From positions 45,170,103 to 45,234,102 of the forward strand of contig NC_087066.1 of the NCBI RefSeq assembly GCF_963678635.1: DNA of 64,000 bases. Reading direction: 5' to 3'. This stretch comes from Symsagittifera roscoffensis (lineage: Eukaryota > Xenacoelomorpha > Acoela > Convolutidae). Shown here one piece after another: positions 42,831-53,219 of the stretch. The notes under the pieces were generated by a model that was given only the letters and a program-made list of their open reading frames with translations, was not told the DNA's origin and did not search any database. The first letter of the stretch is position 1. Each line of letters starts with the position of its first letter. Made by a program: the position numbers and the translations under genes.

Positions 42831-44228
42831 GGACCTCTTTCTTCTTCGTTATGGGGACTTCTTGATTCGCTGTACCTTGTACCACTACTCAAGCTCTAGT
42901 AAAATTTTCCCAAAAACCCTCTCTTAAAGGCCAAATGCTGACCCCCCTTTTTCTTTTTTCTTTTTAGTTACCTCTATTTCAATGTTTCAAGCAACTTGAA
43001 ACCAAAACCTGTGCGCAGGTATCTTGTGATCACCTAATCGTATAAAAACTAAACACAAATCCTCACCAAAATGCAACAAAAAATCCAAGCTAGAAAAAGT
43101 AATAAAAACAGAGAGATGAACCCACCTAAAATTCAGAGGTGACCAATGTCTACCTTTTGTCGAAAAAAATGTCTGGTACCTAATTGCCACGCGTTTTCCT
43201 CCCCCCAACTAATAATCTTATTGGGTATCACCAGAATTGTCTACATCCGTTTCCCCCTACCAATCCAACCAGGGTACCTTCCTTAACTCGAGTCTAAATT
43301 TCAATTATTATCACCTATTATTACCAACGCGTGTTAATGACTAATGTAACTAAATCAACGATGTCGACTAATTAGTTACTCTAATTTCCCCCCTTTTTAC
43401 AATTTACAACCGCCATTAGCCCCCCTTCTTAAGCCTAAAATTACCTTAAGCGCCGGGTGCTAAACCTCTCAAGAGAAAACCGTAGACCTGTCTCCAGGCC
43501 TGCTTAAGTAAAAACGTTCCTCAAAACCGGGGGATTTCGCTTATCCAATTTTACACTTATCTCCTATAATGTAATGTGGATTTTAACGATACCCGTTCTG
43601 CCCAACTTGAGAACTCGAGAACTTCCAAGTCCTTTATGCTACTTTCCCACTCGACTGGTCATCTCTTCCAGTCCAGTCTCCTATTGGTTCAGCTCAAGTG
43701 CTCCTGAACCACTTTCCCACTCGGCTGGTCACCTCTTCCAGTCAAGTCCCCTTGTTCTCCAGCTAAGTTCCAAGCTATCTGAAAACCCTTGACAACGCCC
43801 CACTCTCGGGCACTTTATTAAGGTTACTGGGTTAAATTGCTAAGTTGATCGAAACGATCGAACTTTTAAAACAGTATGGGTATACTATTTAATTAATATA
43901 AAGGTTTGATCCAACTAATCTGGTGTCAAAGTCACTGTCTTTTTCGTTTTATGGTTTTTGTTCCTTTTTCTATTCTTTTTTGGTTTTTGTTTTGATTTTT
44001 TGTCTTTTTGCTCGTGTTTTTGTCCCCCTAGTTGCCCCCCTTTACTCGGTTAGCTAAGCCTCGTTCGGAGAGCGTACCAGGAAGTTTTCTCGAGCTTTCT
44101 TAAAAAGCTATCACGGTACAACCGGAAGGTTTGCACGTTCCTGTCGAACCGTACCGCCGGTACTCTAGAATGGGCATGCAGCCCGAAGCTGTCTCAAGTG
44201 GGTTCGACTCCGTAGTCTTGATGTCGTA
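42831..44228 (-). other. 5' leader of element A between primer site and tandem array
   Basis: About 1.4 kb with no ORF. It holds a duplicated ~45-bp block (TTTCCCACTCGACTGGTCAT at 43642 and TTTCCCACTCGGCTGGTCAC at 43713), pyrimidine-rich plus-strand stretches (A/G-rich on the element strand) at 43930-44040, and near 44100-44150 a segment (AAAAAGCTATCACGGTA then CCGGAAGG) also found at the same place in element B (59360-59385). That conservation suggests a structured leader element. Confidence 0.6.
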
Positions 44229-44245
44229 AACACCCAGGAGCGCCA
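44229..44245 (-). other. Primer-binding-site candidate of element A
   Basis: On the minus strand TGGCGCTCCTGGGTGTT begins 11 nt after the 5' LTR. It starts with TGG as required for pairing to a tRNA CCA end, and the identical 17-mer is at the same place in element B although the adjacent LTRs differ. I could not assign the tRNA. Confidence 0.6.
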
Positions 44246-44256
44246 TAAAAACACTA

Positions 44257-45159
44257 TGTAACATTCGTCTACTGTAGTCACACATGAGGCTTAAGAAAAA
44301 CAGGCCCTATAACCATTGGCTCAAGAGTCAGGGACACTATCTCTTGTGTTTTTCTACCTCAAATCAGTCGGAGCCAATTCGGTTCGCTTGTGACATGAGA
44401 CTACGACCCGTTACAGCTTAAAGGCTACTACCAAAATATCCCCCACCCTAGAATTAAGAACGTCCCCATACTTAGGTCTCTAGATACCCAAAATACATGA
44501 ACGCCGTTAAAAACCGGGTCGGAACAATCCGTTAAGTTACTTTGTATTAGACAGTGGCACTTTGATCCATTTCAGATGGATCAACCTAAAACTCGCCTTA
44601 CCTCAACATAACAATCATAAAACACACTCTAGAATTTTAAATTAAGTACTCACATCGTAGCACGCTCAAGAACTGGGAGTAATTAACCGGTCAGCAACAC
44701 GAGAATTAAATAATGTAACTAAATGAGTTTACTGTTTATCAGTTTCAATAACAAGGACAAGTTTTAACTCTAGAATATAGTTTCTCGTGAACCATTGGGA
44801 CACTCAAGCTGTCCACTTTTCCACCGAAGGTTCACTCTAGTCCAGTTCGAATAACAATCCAATCGAGTAATGATAGTCCAGTTCTCGGGAATACGCTTGT
44901 CTCTGTTTCAGATGGGACAGCTCTACTCTTGTTCTATTGTGACAGAAATTGCGAATAGCAATTTCCCACTGTTTTATCTAGCAACTTTCCCGCGTTTGTT
45001 ACTCGATTGTTCTGATTTCTCTTTTTCGGTTTTCAGTTATCGCGAGAAAATCGTGCATGACAGGCTCCATTCGAATTTTTGAAAAATTAAATTTCACTCC
45101 AAAATTAAGTGCTCTTGCTTTTCTCAAGGTCAAACTTCCAAATATGACCGACTGGCACA
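44257..45159 (-). repeat. 5' LTR of element A
   Basis: 903 bp, TGTAACATTCGTCTAC to GACTGGCACA on the plus strand, with about 98% identity to 28156-29059. The frames inside it, which appear at both LTRs, are not genes. On the element strand it ends GAATGTTACA before the leader. Confidence 0.95.
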
Positions 45160-45441
45160 TGTCGTTTTCCAATCTCGATTTCGTAGTTGTTGTTAACGCA
45201 GCTAATGTTGTTCTGTCTTTCTTTCTTGTCTTAACCAAAATGGCCTTTTCTGACGTGTCTCAGAAATATGACGTCATAATTCGAATTTTTGAAATTTTAA
45301 AATACCAGAATATTCCAGCCCTCACCGTTTGGCCAATCGTTCCAATAACGTTCTTAATTCTTAATAATCACCAATCCGCTCGCTGCTAAAAATTCGAATT
45401 CTGCAGAGATTGCATTTTTCACATTCTGGTCGAATGTCACA
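45160..45441 (-). repeat. Left LTR of element B, second part
   Basis: Continues the interrupted LTR (starting with the second TGT of the target duplication) and matches 60173-60459, with GAATGTCACA as the inner end. It lacks six bases (GGAAGG) that are present at about 60392 in the other LTR. The purine tract (TACTCCCCGGAGAG on the plus strand) adjoins at 45442. Confidence 0.92.
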
Positions 45442-46147
45442 TACTCCCCGGAGAGTCCGGTCAATGTCCTCATTGAATCACGCAATGTTCGTAAAATGGT
45501 TACAGTGTCATCGAACAGAATTTACAAAATGCACGAAATTACTTTTATCCACGTCACATCGACTCACTGCAGAATATAAATGGCATCATACTACATCACT
45601 ATAGCCTTCAAATTCTCTCATTAATCTGCACATTGAGGATATGACTTAAGATAAAACATATTTTCTGACTTCCAATGTCAATAACCCGATTAAAACTTTT
45701 TCTCTTAGATTTAAAAGGTGTTGGCTTGCAGGACAGTCCTGCCAACCAACAAGCTAAAATTATCCTACTATGCTTCTTCCCTTCGGAAATCTTGCTTGTT
45801 ATTGTCCTGAATATTAAAACTAAGAAACTCTGTGGTTAGAAAGAACAATTAAACAATCTCCCTCTTCGAGAGATTACTCAAGCCTTCCATGTCACCACAA
45901 ATTGATCAGTTCTCCTAGCTGGTTAAAAACAGTCATGCAGGCTGGAATATTTAAATATACTCCTTCACTTAAGCCTTCCTAAATAAATAGTAAGTGAGTG
46001 TCTCTAAAGCCACTTCAACTAAAATCAAAATGCAAATTTATAAATGCAACAATTTCAAAACTCAACTTAATGTTTCAGTTTTCAATTACAACTTGGTTGC
46101 TTGGTTTCTCACTTGAGTTTTTCACACACTTAAAACAATTCTGAGTT
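45442..46147 (-). other. 3' untranslated region of element B with polypurine tract
   Basis: Between ORF3 and the 3' LTR; starts with the purine tract on the minus strand (CCGGGGAGTA). AT-rich, no ORF of interest. Confidence 0.55.
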
Positions 46148-47923
46148 TTAACTTTTCTTCATCACTCCTTTGTCAAAGAGTTCTGCTTCCAGCTCGTCCA
46201 ACCGCTCTTGGAAGACTCGATTCAACCAAGCTTGTCCTTCAATACTGTCGAAGTGGATGCCGTCTGTGGTCAGTCTGGCCTGATCCATGGCTCTCAACTC
46301 ATGTTCGATGTCCATGAGGATCGTTCTTCCGGCATTTCGACTTGCTAGGTTCCTCAAGATGTTGTTCCATCTTACGACTCCCTCGTTGTGCCTTCTTCCT
46401 GAGGCTGTCAGGCTTCTCGCGTTCATTGGCACAGTGCAAACTGTCAGTACCGCGCAACTGAATTTCTGCCAGAGGGTAGTAAACAAACACACCATCATTG
46501 ACTCCCATAGTGCTTCCTGCTCGTCTGAACCTCTGGAGATGCCATTTGTCCCAACTAAGATCATCACATTGGGAATCCTCCCTGGATTCATCAGTTCCAC
46601 CATCCGATATAATTGGGCTATCGTCGCTCCTCCAAAGGCCATCACCGTGGTGACCCACGAGGTCCTCAAATTTGACAGCACTCTGACCAAGCTGTCTCCC
46701 AGTATCAGATGAGATGTCCCGAGTGGTGGTTGCTGCAGGTTCACAGCTGGGCTCCAGGTAGCTCGATTGAAGCAGGCCCTCGGATCTGTCTCCGGAACTC
46801 CCGTGAAATTATATTTCAATTGATTATTCTTCTGCACGTCTATTATGCGAGACACTTTCTTCGCTGGCATCTTCCGTACTCTTCTCTCTGGGATTCTCGA
46901 GCTCCCCATGAGTGGTGTCACGTCACTTATCCCCTGTCTGATCACAGTCTGGGAGAGTCGTACTCTGCCCGTATCGTCAATCGTTCCATAGGGTGCAGTC
47001 ACACCGGAACCTGGCGCATTCTTGTTAGCGACTAGTCGTCCAGCTGTCTCTATCAGTTTCCTCACTGTCTGTTCTACGACGGGGTCACCCAAATTGTCAC
47101 TAGGATCCGGGATCGTTACTCGATTTGTCTCTACTGGGGGTCGTGTCTCCGTTGTTTGACTCATTTCTCGAGGCGTCAAGAGCTCCATCGGGGACTTCCC
47201 ACGAGGAATATCCCTTGCAGGTATCACTTTCTCCACGGCCCTTGTCAACGCCATCTGCTCCGATCGCTCTTTGTATTCCTGCCTTAAGCGCTCAATCTCT
47301 TGACCCTGTTTTTTGTTGCAGTCTTCAAACAACTTTCTCCACATGTCCCGATCTTCCTCCATCTGGAGCATGCTTCTGGTCATCTCGTCCAGCTCCTTCT
47401 TCGTACTTTTCAGTTCTTCGTTCATCTCATCCAGACCTTGCATGGTTTGGTTCGTCTGAACTTCCTGTCCTACTTTCGACCTTTTTGCTGGCACAGCTGC
47501 TCTCAGTGGTGAACCAGACGAGTTCGCCTCGCTGTTTATCTCCCGATGCATTCTCGTCAGCCCAGGTTTGGGCTTGGAGGGCATTGGCATCTCACGTGGT
47601 TGGTAAGTCCTAGAACTTCCCAATCCAGGCTCATTCGCCAAGTCACTCCCCGAGAGAGCCCCGTTTCTCCACCTCATCACTCTCATGTTCGGGCGGTCTA
47701 GTACTCCTCTTTCTCCATATGCTGCCATCAACAGGACTTCCGTGGGGCGGTCCCCACGGTTGTCGTGCCCCAAGATGTTGATCAGGGCGGTCAGCAACAT
47801 GACTACCTCTGGGTCCTCCAGAGCGAAGTCTCGATCGATCAGCCGACGATAGATCGCATCTATCATCGGTCCTACATATGCCTCTGCCAGGTCCATCAAT
47901 TCATCCAAGTTGAAGTTGTCCAT
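46148..47923 (-). CDS. Element B ORF3: helical domain, coiled coil and SGNH hydrolase
   Basis: An intact 591-codon frame from ATG (47923-47921, MDNFNLDELMDLAE) in the place where errantiviruses carry env. Residues 1-90 are helical and match A's ORF3 (IYRRLIDRDF, TEVLLMAAYGERGV). Residues about 165-230 are coiled coil (MNEELKSTKKELDEMTRSM). The SGNH domain has SHLILGDSLVR (Ser near 407), AFGGATIAQ (Gly), ILVGTNGISRG (Asn near 457) and LTTDGIHFD (Asp/His near 551-554). The residue after the block III Asn is Gly, not Asp, which need not prevent catalysis. There is no signal peptide or transmembrane helix, so this is not an envelope protein. It is the only long frame of B without a break, in contrast to its Pol. 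Confidence 0.87.
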   Translation of the reverse strand: MDNFNLDELMDLAEAYVGPMIDAIYRRLIDRDFALEDPEVVMLLTALINILGHDNRGDRPTEVLLMAAYGERGVLDRPNMRVMRWRNGALSGSDLANEPGLGSSRTYQPREMPMPSKPKPGLTRMHREINSEANSSGSPLRAAVPAKRSKVGQEVQTNQTMQGLDEMNEELKSTKKELDEMTRSMLQMEEDRDMWRKLFEDCNKKQGQEIERLRQEYKERSEQMALTRAVEKVIPARDIPRGKSPMELLTPREMSQTTETRPPVETNRVTIPDPSDNLGDPVVEQTVRKLIETAGRLVANKNAPGSGVTAPYGTIDDTGRVRLSQTVIRQGISDVTPLMGSSRIPERRVRKMPAKKVSRIIDVQKNNQLKYNFTGVPETDPRACFNRATWSPAVNLQQPPLGTSHLILGDSLVRVLSNLRTSWVTTVMAFGGATIAQLYRMVELMNPGRIPNVMILVGTNGISRGSDEQEALWESMMVCLFTTLWQKFSCAVLTVCTVPMNARSLTASGRRHNEGVVRWNNILRNLASRNAGRTILMDIEHELRAMDQARLTTDGIHFDSIEGQAWLNRVFQERLDELEAELFDKGVMKKS

Positions 47924-48321
47924 TCCACTCTTTCAAGTCTGATTTGATTCGATTCGATATTTGACTCAAGTGAGTTATTAAATGATCAATCAGGATCCAG
48001 AAAAGAAGTCACAAATATCACACTTGTCTGCCTCCCCTTAACATATATCGCCAAAATTTGCTTAAAAACAGTTCAGATAAAAAGATATTTATCCTAAAAC
48101 TTATTAAAATCAATTGGTTTCTAAAATTTTGGAATTCGACCTAAGATTGGACAGTCCAAACTTTGGATCTATTCCCAAGATCGTCATTTAGTTGTTCATG
48201 GTCACTAACCCCTACTTACCCATGATCTTAATAACCTAACACATAACATAACATAACATAACACACATATCACATATTACATACAACTTAGTCTTTGCCC
48301 TAACACTCTCTCGCACATCAC
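47924..48321 (-). other. Spacer between macro-like region and ORF3 of element B
   Basis: About 400 bp, non-coding, corresponding to 32608-32992 in A but with different sequence. It contains a short (ATAAC)n microsatellite at 48239-48265. Confidence 0.55.
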
Positions 48322-49690
48322 TCAGTCTATACTTAAGTAATATTTCTTGTGTAGAAATACTTGTATGTTCGTATCAGAGAATATCAGGTGTACAAGCGCG
48401 TACAATTCCCGAGGATGCAGTCTTCCTCTGTTTGGATCGTACACTGGAAGCGAGAGCTCCTTCACGTCCATTTCGACAAGGAAGTCCCTCAGCCTCGTCA
48501 ACGACAAGACTAGGTTCTCTGGGTCCACGTGCTGCTTCTCCATCGCCCTCGTTACCAAGAAGCACAATTATTTTCCCGGTATCTGCGACGCCGCCGGAGG
48601 TAAGGCTGCTACGCCCCCTATCCCTGATCTTTGCTTCCAAAGGAATTCCACGTTTTTGTATTCTCTCTTAAAATCTGCCGCTAACGCTGTCCTAAAACTC
48701 ATGTCTGCGGTGATTGCTATCGCACATGTTCTATTTGTGAGTATGAAATCACTGTCTGTTAGTATTATGTTACTTGAATATTCATTTGGTAAGTTAAAAT
48801 ATGACTCAACTACCCTGCCTATGTCAGGTTTCTTAGGCTCTTCGCCTGTTTCTGCTTCTAAGTCTCCTGTTTCTCTTGCTATTCTTAATTTTTTTATTAT
48901 CAAATTTTCAGTGTGGGTAAGTCCTACCCCCACTCCCCGGACAAAAATATCCATCGACGTCCCCGTCGATCGCATACCGGGTATCAAGTCAAGGTTAGAA
49001 GCTGGAATGAGTAGTCGTCCTTCCTGGGCAGCCCAGGAAGGATCATCTCGTTCGGTCTTGATGTATTTCATGCTTTCACGATCTACGTCTTGAATCGTGA
49101 CGCTGGTGTCCTCTGGATCCGAGGTCGTTTCATTCAGCCACTCTAAGACACGCAGGTTCGTCAAGTCTTGTTCACATGACTGCTGTTGCTCGTCGTCGAA
49201 TTCTACCTCGGGTTTCGACCAGTCGTCAACCCACTCATCGTCGTGATCATCGATTATGTCAATGTCTTGTGACACAGTTATTTCCTCTAGACCCACTACT
49301 TCCTCCACTATCTTCTTCAGATATATCCTGTCCACTATGAAGTCGTCACCGTAAGGATTGTATTTCTTTATTGGTCTCATCCCGTCCTTCTGACGAGTCT
49401 GTATGGTGAACGGAAGATCCGGTTCCAAGTTCTTGGGAACCTCTATCTGTTCGGGATCCTGCCAATCTTCCTCTGCGTAGGGTAAGGTTTCATCGTCCGC
49501 TTCGATCTGTTCGTTTGGATCCAGGTCCAGCGGTGTATCCGTACCTTCCTCTACGACTTCGTTTCCATCGTTCTTCTCCCTGGTGCCTTTTTCATTGACC
49601 TCACAAGCAGGATTCATCATTAGATAATCCCCTTCTTCCATGTCTGCAGGTATACACCAGTCTTCTGTCGATGGATTGTGTGGCTTGATG
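48322..49690 (-). pseudogene. Element B integrase C-terminal tail fused to a macro-like domain
   Basis: The minus frame runs from the integrase tail (STEDWCIPADMEEGDYLMMN, then an acidic extension) straight into the macro-like region: GTSMDIFVRGVGVGLTHTEN, NIILTDSDFILTNRTCAIA, ITADMSFRTALAADFKREY, GGVAALPP, then after one in-frame TAA (48570-48568) CFLVTR, LVLSLTRLRDFLVEMDV, ELSLPVYDPNRGRL and IQVFLHKKYYL. In B no frameshift separates integrase tail and macro region, so the ancestral product was a Pol polyprotein with a C-terminal macro-like domain. The ligand loops are degenerate in the same way as in A. At 49690 the sequence switches to an inverted gag fragment, so the integrase core is not upstream on this strand. 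Confidence 0.72.
49379..49690 (-). repeat. Inverted repeat arm 1 (integrase tail) at the inversion breakpoint
   Basis: About 310 bp that recur in reverse orientation at 56809-57121 with roughly three mismatches. The shared segment ends abruptly at both breakpoints (CATCAAGCC on one side, GGACGGGATGA on the other). Confidence 0.93.
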
Positions 49691-51572
49691 ACAAGAATTT
49701 GGTAGGAGCGAAAAACGCTTGAAAGAAAGAACGGACGAACATATGACGAGGAACTTGTCGCGAATGACAAGAGAGGCGGAACAGAGAGAGTTACGCTGAA
49801 GAGACGACATGGAGAAGTTAAGGATTCAGCAAGAGCACTCTCTTGGGACTCTGGACACAAAGATAGACGCGATGATGGAGAGGCGAACTCAGGCAATCAT
49901 GGATAGGTTGGACGGGCTACGAAGCAGCAAGAGTGGACCAAAAGAAGGAGAACCGAACTCGGGAGGTCCCGGCAGGGAACCGAGGGTGAACTTCAATGAA
50001 CATCAAAAGAGGAAGACGTATGGATCCACTAGAGGCAGGGACAGTTCATCAGGCTATGCCACAAGGGGTAATGGAACATGGGGCCCGAACAGTAGAGCAA
50101 GTTCAACGGGGAACAGACAAACCTCTAACGAACGACCAACGCAAGGCACACATGCGACTGGGAGAAGTGATTCCGGCAACAGGGGGCATGCAAGCCCGAG
50201 GAGGAGTCATGTGGGCCAAGCGGGAAACACTCACGGCGATTCGGATTGCAGGGATGCACCGCACACAGAGCCTTTGACGAGGTGTGAGGACACTCAGGCA
50301 GGACACTCAAGGGATGCTACGGCAATGGCCACAGCATTTGAACCCCTAAACAGGTCTTTGGAGACATTCCTGACAAGGTTATCCAGAACCAATGAACGCA
50401 GTGAGAACTCCAGAAGAGTCTTTAAGAAACCAAGATGCTACAAAGACGAATCTGATGGCTGTATTGATACCTGGATAGAGGTAATGAAGCTGCATTTCGA
50501 GGAAGAGGACTTGTCGGAGAGACAGGAATGCAGCGCGCTCACCAGCAACTTAGAAGGGACAGCCCTGAACTGTGTAATGGCCAAGAAGCAATATCAACAA
50601 GAGACTGCTGAGAAAATCTTCGAAATCTTGTTAAACCGTTTTGGATCAGGGGTGCAGGGGCACCAGGCGATGATGCGCTTCGAGAAACGGAGGCAACGAG
50701 AAGATGAAACGATGGACAAGTTTCTCGATGATTTGGAAATGCTGAGGAGACGCAGCCAACCGGACGAGTCAAACCGAAGGATGAACTTGGCCGTAGCCTC
50801 AAAATTCATAGATGGTGTGAAGAATGATGAACTTCGTACGATGCTAGCAACACATTACACACCACTATCAACTAATGCGCCAACACCGGAGGAGTTGAGG
50901 CTCAAATCAAAAGAGTATCTTTTGTTGAAACCTCCTTCGAGATCTGGATATTACAAGAACAATTATGGCAATTTTAACAACGGACCAGCAAACCAAGGGA
51001 ACAATTGGTACAAACCGAGGGATGACATGGACAAGAGACGCTCTTGTGCTAATTGCAGTTCAACGGAACATCATGTGTCAGCATGCCCAGCTTACAAACA
51101 AGGCATGAAAGCAATAGGCTTTAGCCTCGAGGACGAAGATGCGTCAGAATTGGACCATGAGGATTTCATGAGAGGAGTAATTGCGAAATTCGGCCCGAGG
51201 TGTTTCTTTTGCAACTTGGAAGGTCATTTTAAATCAGATTGTCCGCAATTCTGGGATGCAGTGGCAGACATCAAGCCTCCAAGACATGAAGAAGCTTTTT
51301 CAGGAGTGAAAGCAAGCAAGGCTCGACTCTTGAGTGAAGCAGAAGCACGCAGAAAGGATAAAACTCAAGAGCTGGCGGCAAAGAAAATGCAAGCGGTAAT
51401 AGAGGAGACACGTGAGCCGGAACCAGCAACTGCGGCTCATGACTTCAAGATCGATTATATGGCAGCCGCAAGGGATGCTCTAAATAGAGTGCAGCAGGAA
51501 CTAGTGACGAAAGCGATCGAACAAAAAGTGAAACTTGAACTGGAGAATGAGAAAAACTTCAGGAGCAACTGA
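49691..51572 (+). pseudogene. Element B Gag, 5'-truncated and inverted relative to its LTRs
   Basis: The plus frame begins in the Gag coiled coil at the breakpoint; the first ~200 residues present in A are missing. An in-frame TGA (49797-49799) precedes the ATG at 49809. The rest has CIDTWIEVMKLHFEEEDL, LTSNLEGTALNCVM and FEILLNRFGSGVQGHQAMMRFEK (capsid region), then zinc knuckles CANCSSTEHHVSAC and CFFCNLEGHFKSDC. The frame runs continuously from capsid into nucleocapsid, unlike A. It ends by a one-base shift near 51560. Confidence 0.88.
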
Positions 51573-53219
51573 ATACCTTCGAAGCAACGGAGTTCGAGCA
51601 AACTAAAGCACCAAGCAGTTTGAGCATGAAGCTTAATGTGATCTCCGGTCAGAGGTTCGGCATGGTACCGCAAGGAAGCAAGATACAGTCGATAATCTCA
51701 GTGGCTGGACATCAGGTGATCAGAAATCTGAGTGAACCATCCGAGTTCACTTTGATGCATTTGGACACATACGCAGATTATCTGAGGCAGGTGGAGCCAC
51801 GCACCGAGTCGAGAGCTGTGCGAGCACTACTAACGACGGGTGGCCCTCGCATGAAGAAACTTCATGGACGCTACCTAGAGGTCTATGGGCCGTATCAAGT
51901 AATGCTGAACGTGGATGGAATCAGTATCTACACCAGGACTTATGTAACAACAGATGATGACCAAATGGGGCAGATCTATTTGGGAGAAGAGGAACTCAAA
52001 GTCCGCAGGATAGGCCATGACGCCATGATGGAACAAGACGCAGTACACATTGGGTAAGAAGCAGATGTGACAGCACATCTGCTCGACATCAACGGAACAA
52101 AACTCGGAGTCACAGGGCTTCTGGACACAGGAGCGGCAGTGAGTGTGATGCCGATAAAAACTCGGGAAAGAATGGGCTTCACGCGGGAAGATCTAATTCC
52201 AACGAATCTCAGACTGGCCGCCGCCAATCGAGGAGCTATCTGCGTGGCCGGAAGAACGCCAATAACGGTCCTCCACATGGGAGGACGGGATCTTTGGATG
52301 AGCTTCCTGGTGGTAGAGAATCTGGACGACGCCGACCAATTCATCTTGGGCCGGGATTTTGTCAGGAATTTTGACGTGATGATTGACTTGAACAACGGTC
52401 TGATACGGATTAGAAACCCGGACCGAAAGTATGTTAAGAGACCAATTAATAGGATAATAACAGACGAAAACAAGGTACCAGTTTTTTTGGATAGAAAAGT
52501 AAAATTACAACCAGGACAAGCAGTGGTAGCAATTTTTAGAATGAGAAATTTAAATTCGTTAAGTGATAGTAAACAGGTTTGCTTAGTACCGATCCAAATA
52601 GCCAGAGTTCGGTGATTTTAGGCCGGAGCTTCTCGGTAACGCGAAACGGACTGTGTCTCAGTGTGTTGTTGAACACACTGGACACCACGGTTTCAATCCA
52701 GCGTGGAAAGAAGCTTGGCTACGCTTTGCCGATGAGGACTGACTATGAGGAGACACGAAACTTGAAGAAAAATAGTGTGAAAGACTGTCCTTATCATGCA
52801 AATAAAGATAAGATTTTAAAGAGGATTAATGAATTAAAATCTTTTCATAAATTGTTTTCAATGAAATCCGAAACGGACGACGGCTTATCAAGCTGCTCGA
52901 ATTTTCCGGAACGCCCCTCGTCATATGAACTAAAATCTGACAAACCGGTTTTGCCAGAGATAGAACATTTAAAAGGGAAAATAGGTGAGGGAGATTTCGA
53001 AAAATTGCGGGACCTCCTAAATCGGAACGCAGACGTATTTTCAAAACATAAGGCGGATATCGGTTGCTGTAACTTCGTCGAACACGAAATCGAACTAGAA
53101 GAAGGCGCCGTTCCCCATAGGGAAGGCGCAAGACGGATGACGCCTCACAAATTGGAAGCGTGCCGAGCGGAAATAGAAATGTTGCTTGAATACGACATGA
53201 TAGAACCCTCGAAATTGCC
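51573..53219 (+). pseudogene. Element B protease region and start of RT, with several breaks
   Basis: Homologous to the middle of A's 1133-codon frame. It contains VTGLLDTGAAVSVMP (protease Asp, about 52120-52130), an in-frame TAA at 52055, a frameshift near 52595 and another near 53260. Conserved pieces include FILGRDFVRNFDVMIDLNNG and the RT entry region HREGARRMTPHK. No intact enzyme can come from this copy. Confidence 0.85.

Larger units (their letters stand above)
28156..45159 (-). mobile_element. LTR retrotransposon A (nested), Ty3/gypsy-type with macro-like domain and SGNH ORF
   Basis: A 17,004-bp element bounded by 903-904 bp LTRs that are about 98% identical. It sits inside the left LTR of B and is flanked by TGT (28153-28155 and 45160-45162); removing it with one TGT recreates the uninterrupted LTR sequence seen at 60.17 kb. 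Order on the minus strand: 5' LTR, primer-binding-site candidate, a ~2.5-kb leader with a 14-bp tandem array, gag, protease-RT-RNase H, acidic linker, integrase, macro-like region, ORF3 (coiled coil plus SGNH), purine tract, 3' LTR. Several frameshifts and stops show that this copy is no longer intact. Confidence 0.92.

Noticed and set aside
42276-42892. Repetitive ORFs on both strands across the 14-bp array
   Set aside because: A 14-bp unit translated gives a 14-residue periodic peptide in every open frame; both strands are open equally, so this is repeat artefact and not a protein.
46148-47923. ORF3 as an envelope gene (errantivirus-like)
   Set aside because: No signal peptide, no transmembrane segment, no Cys-rich ectodomain; SGNH blocks explain the conserved part.
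49601-49896. Minus-strand start of the 442-codon frame upstream of 49690
   Set aside because: The first ~65 residues are antisense of the inverted gag fragment beyond the breakpoint, so they are not part of the integrase-macro product.
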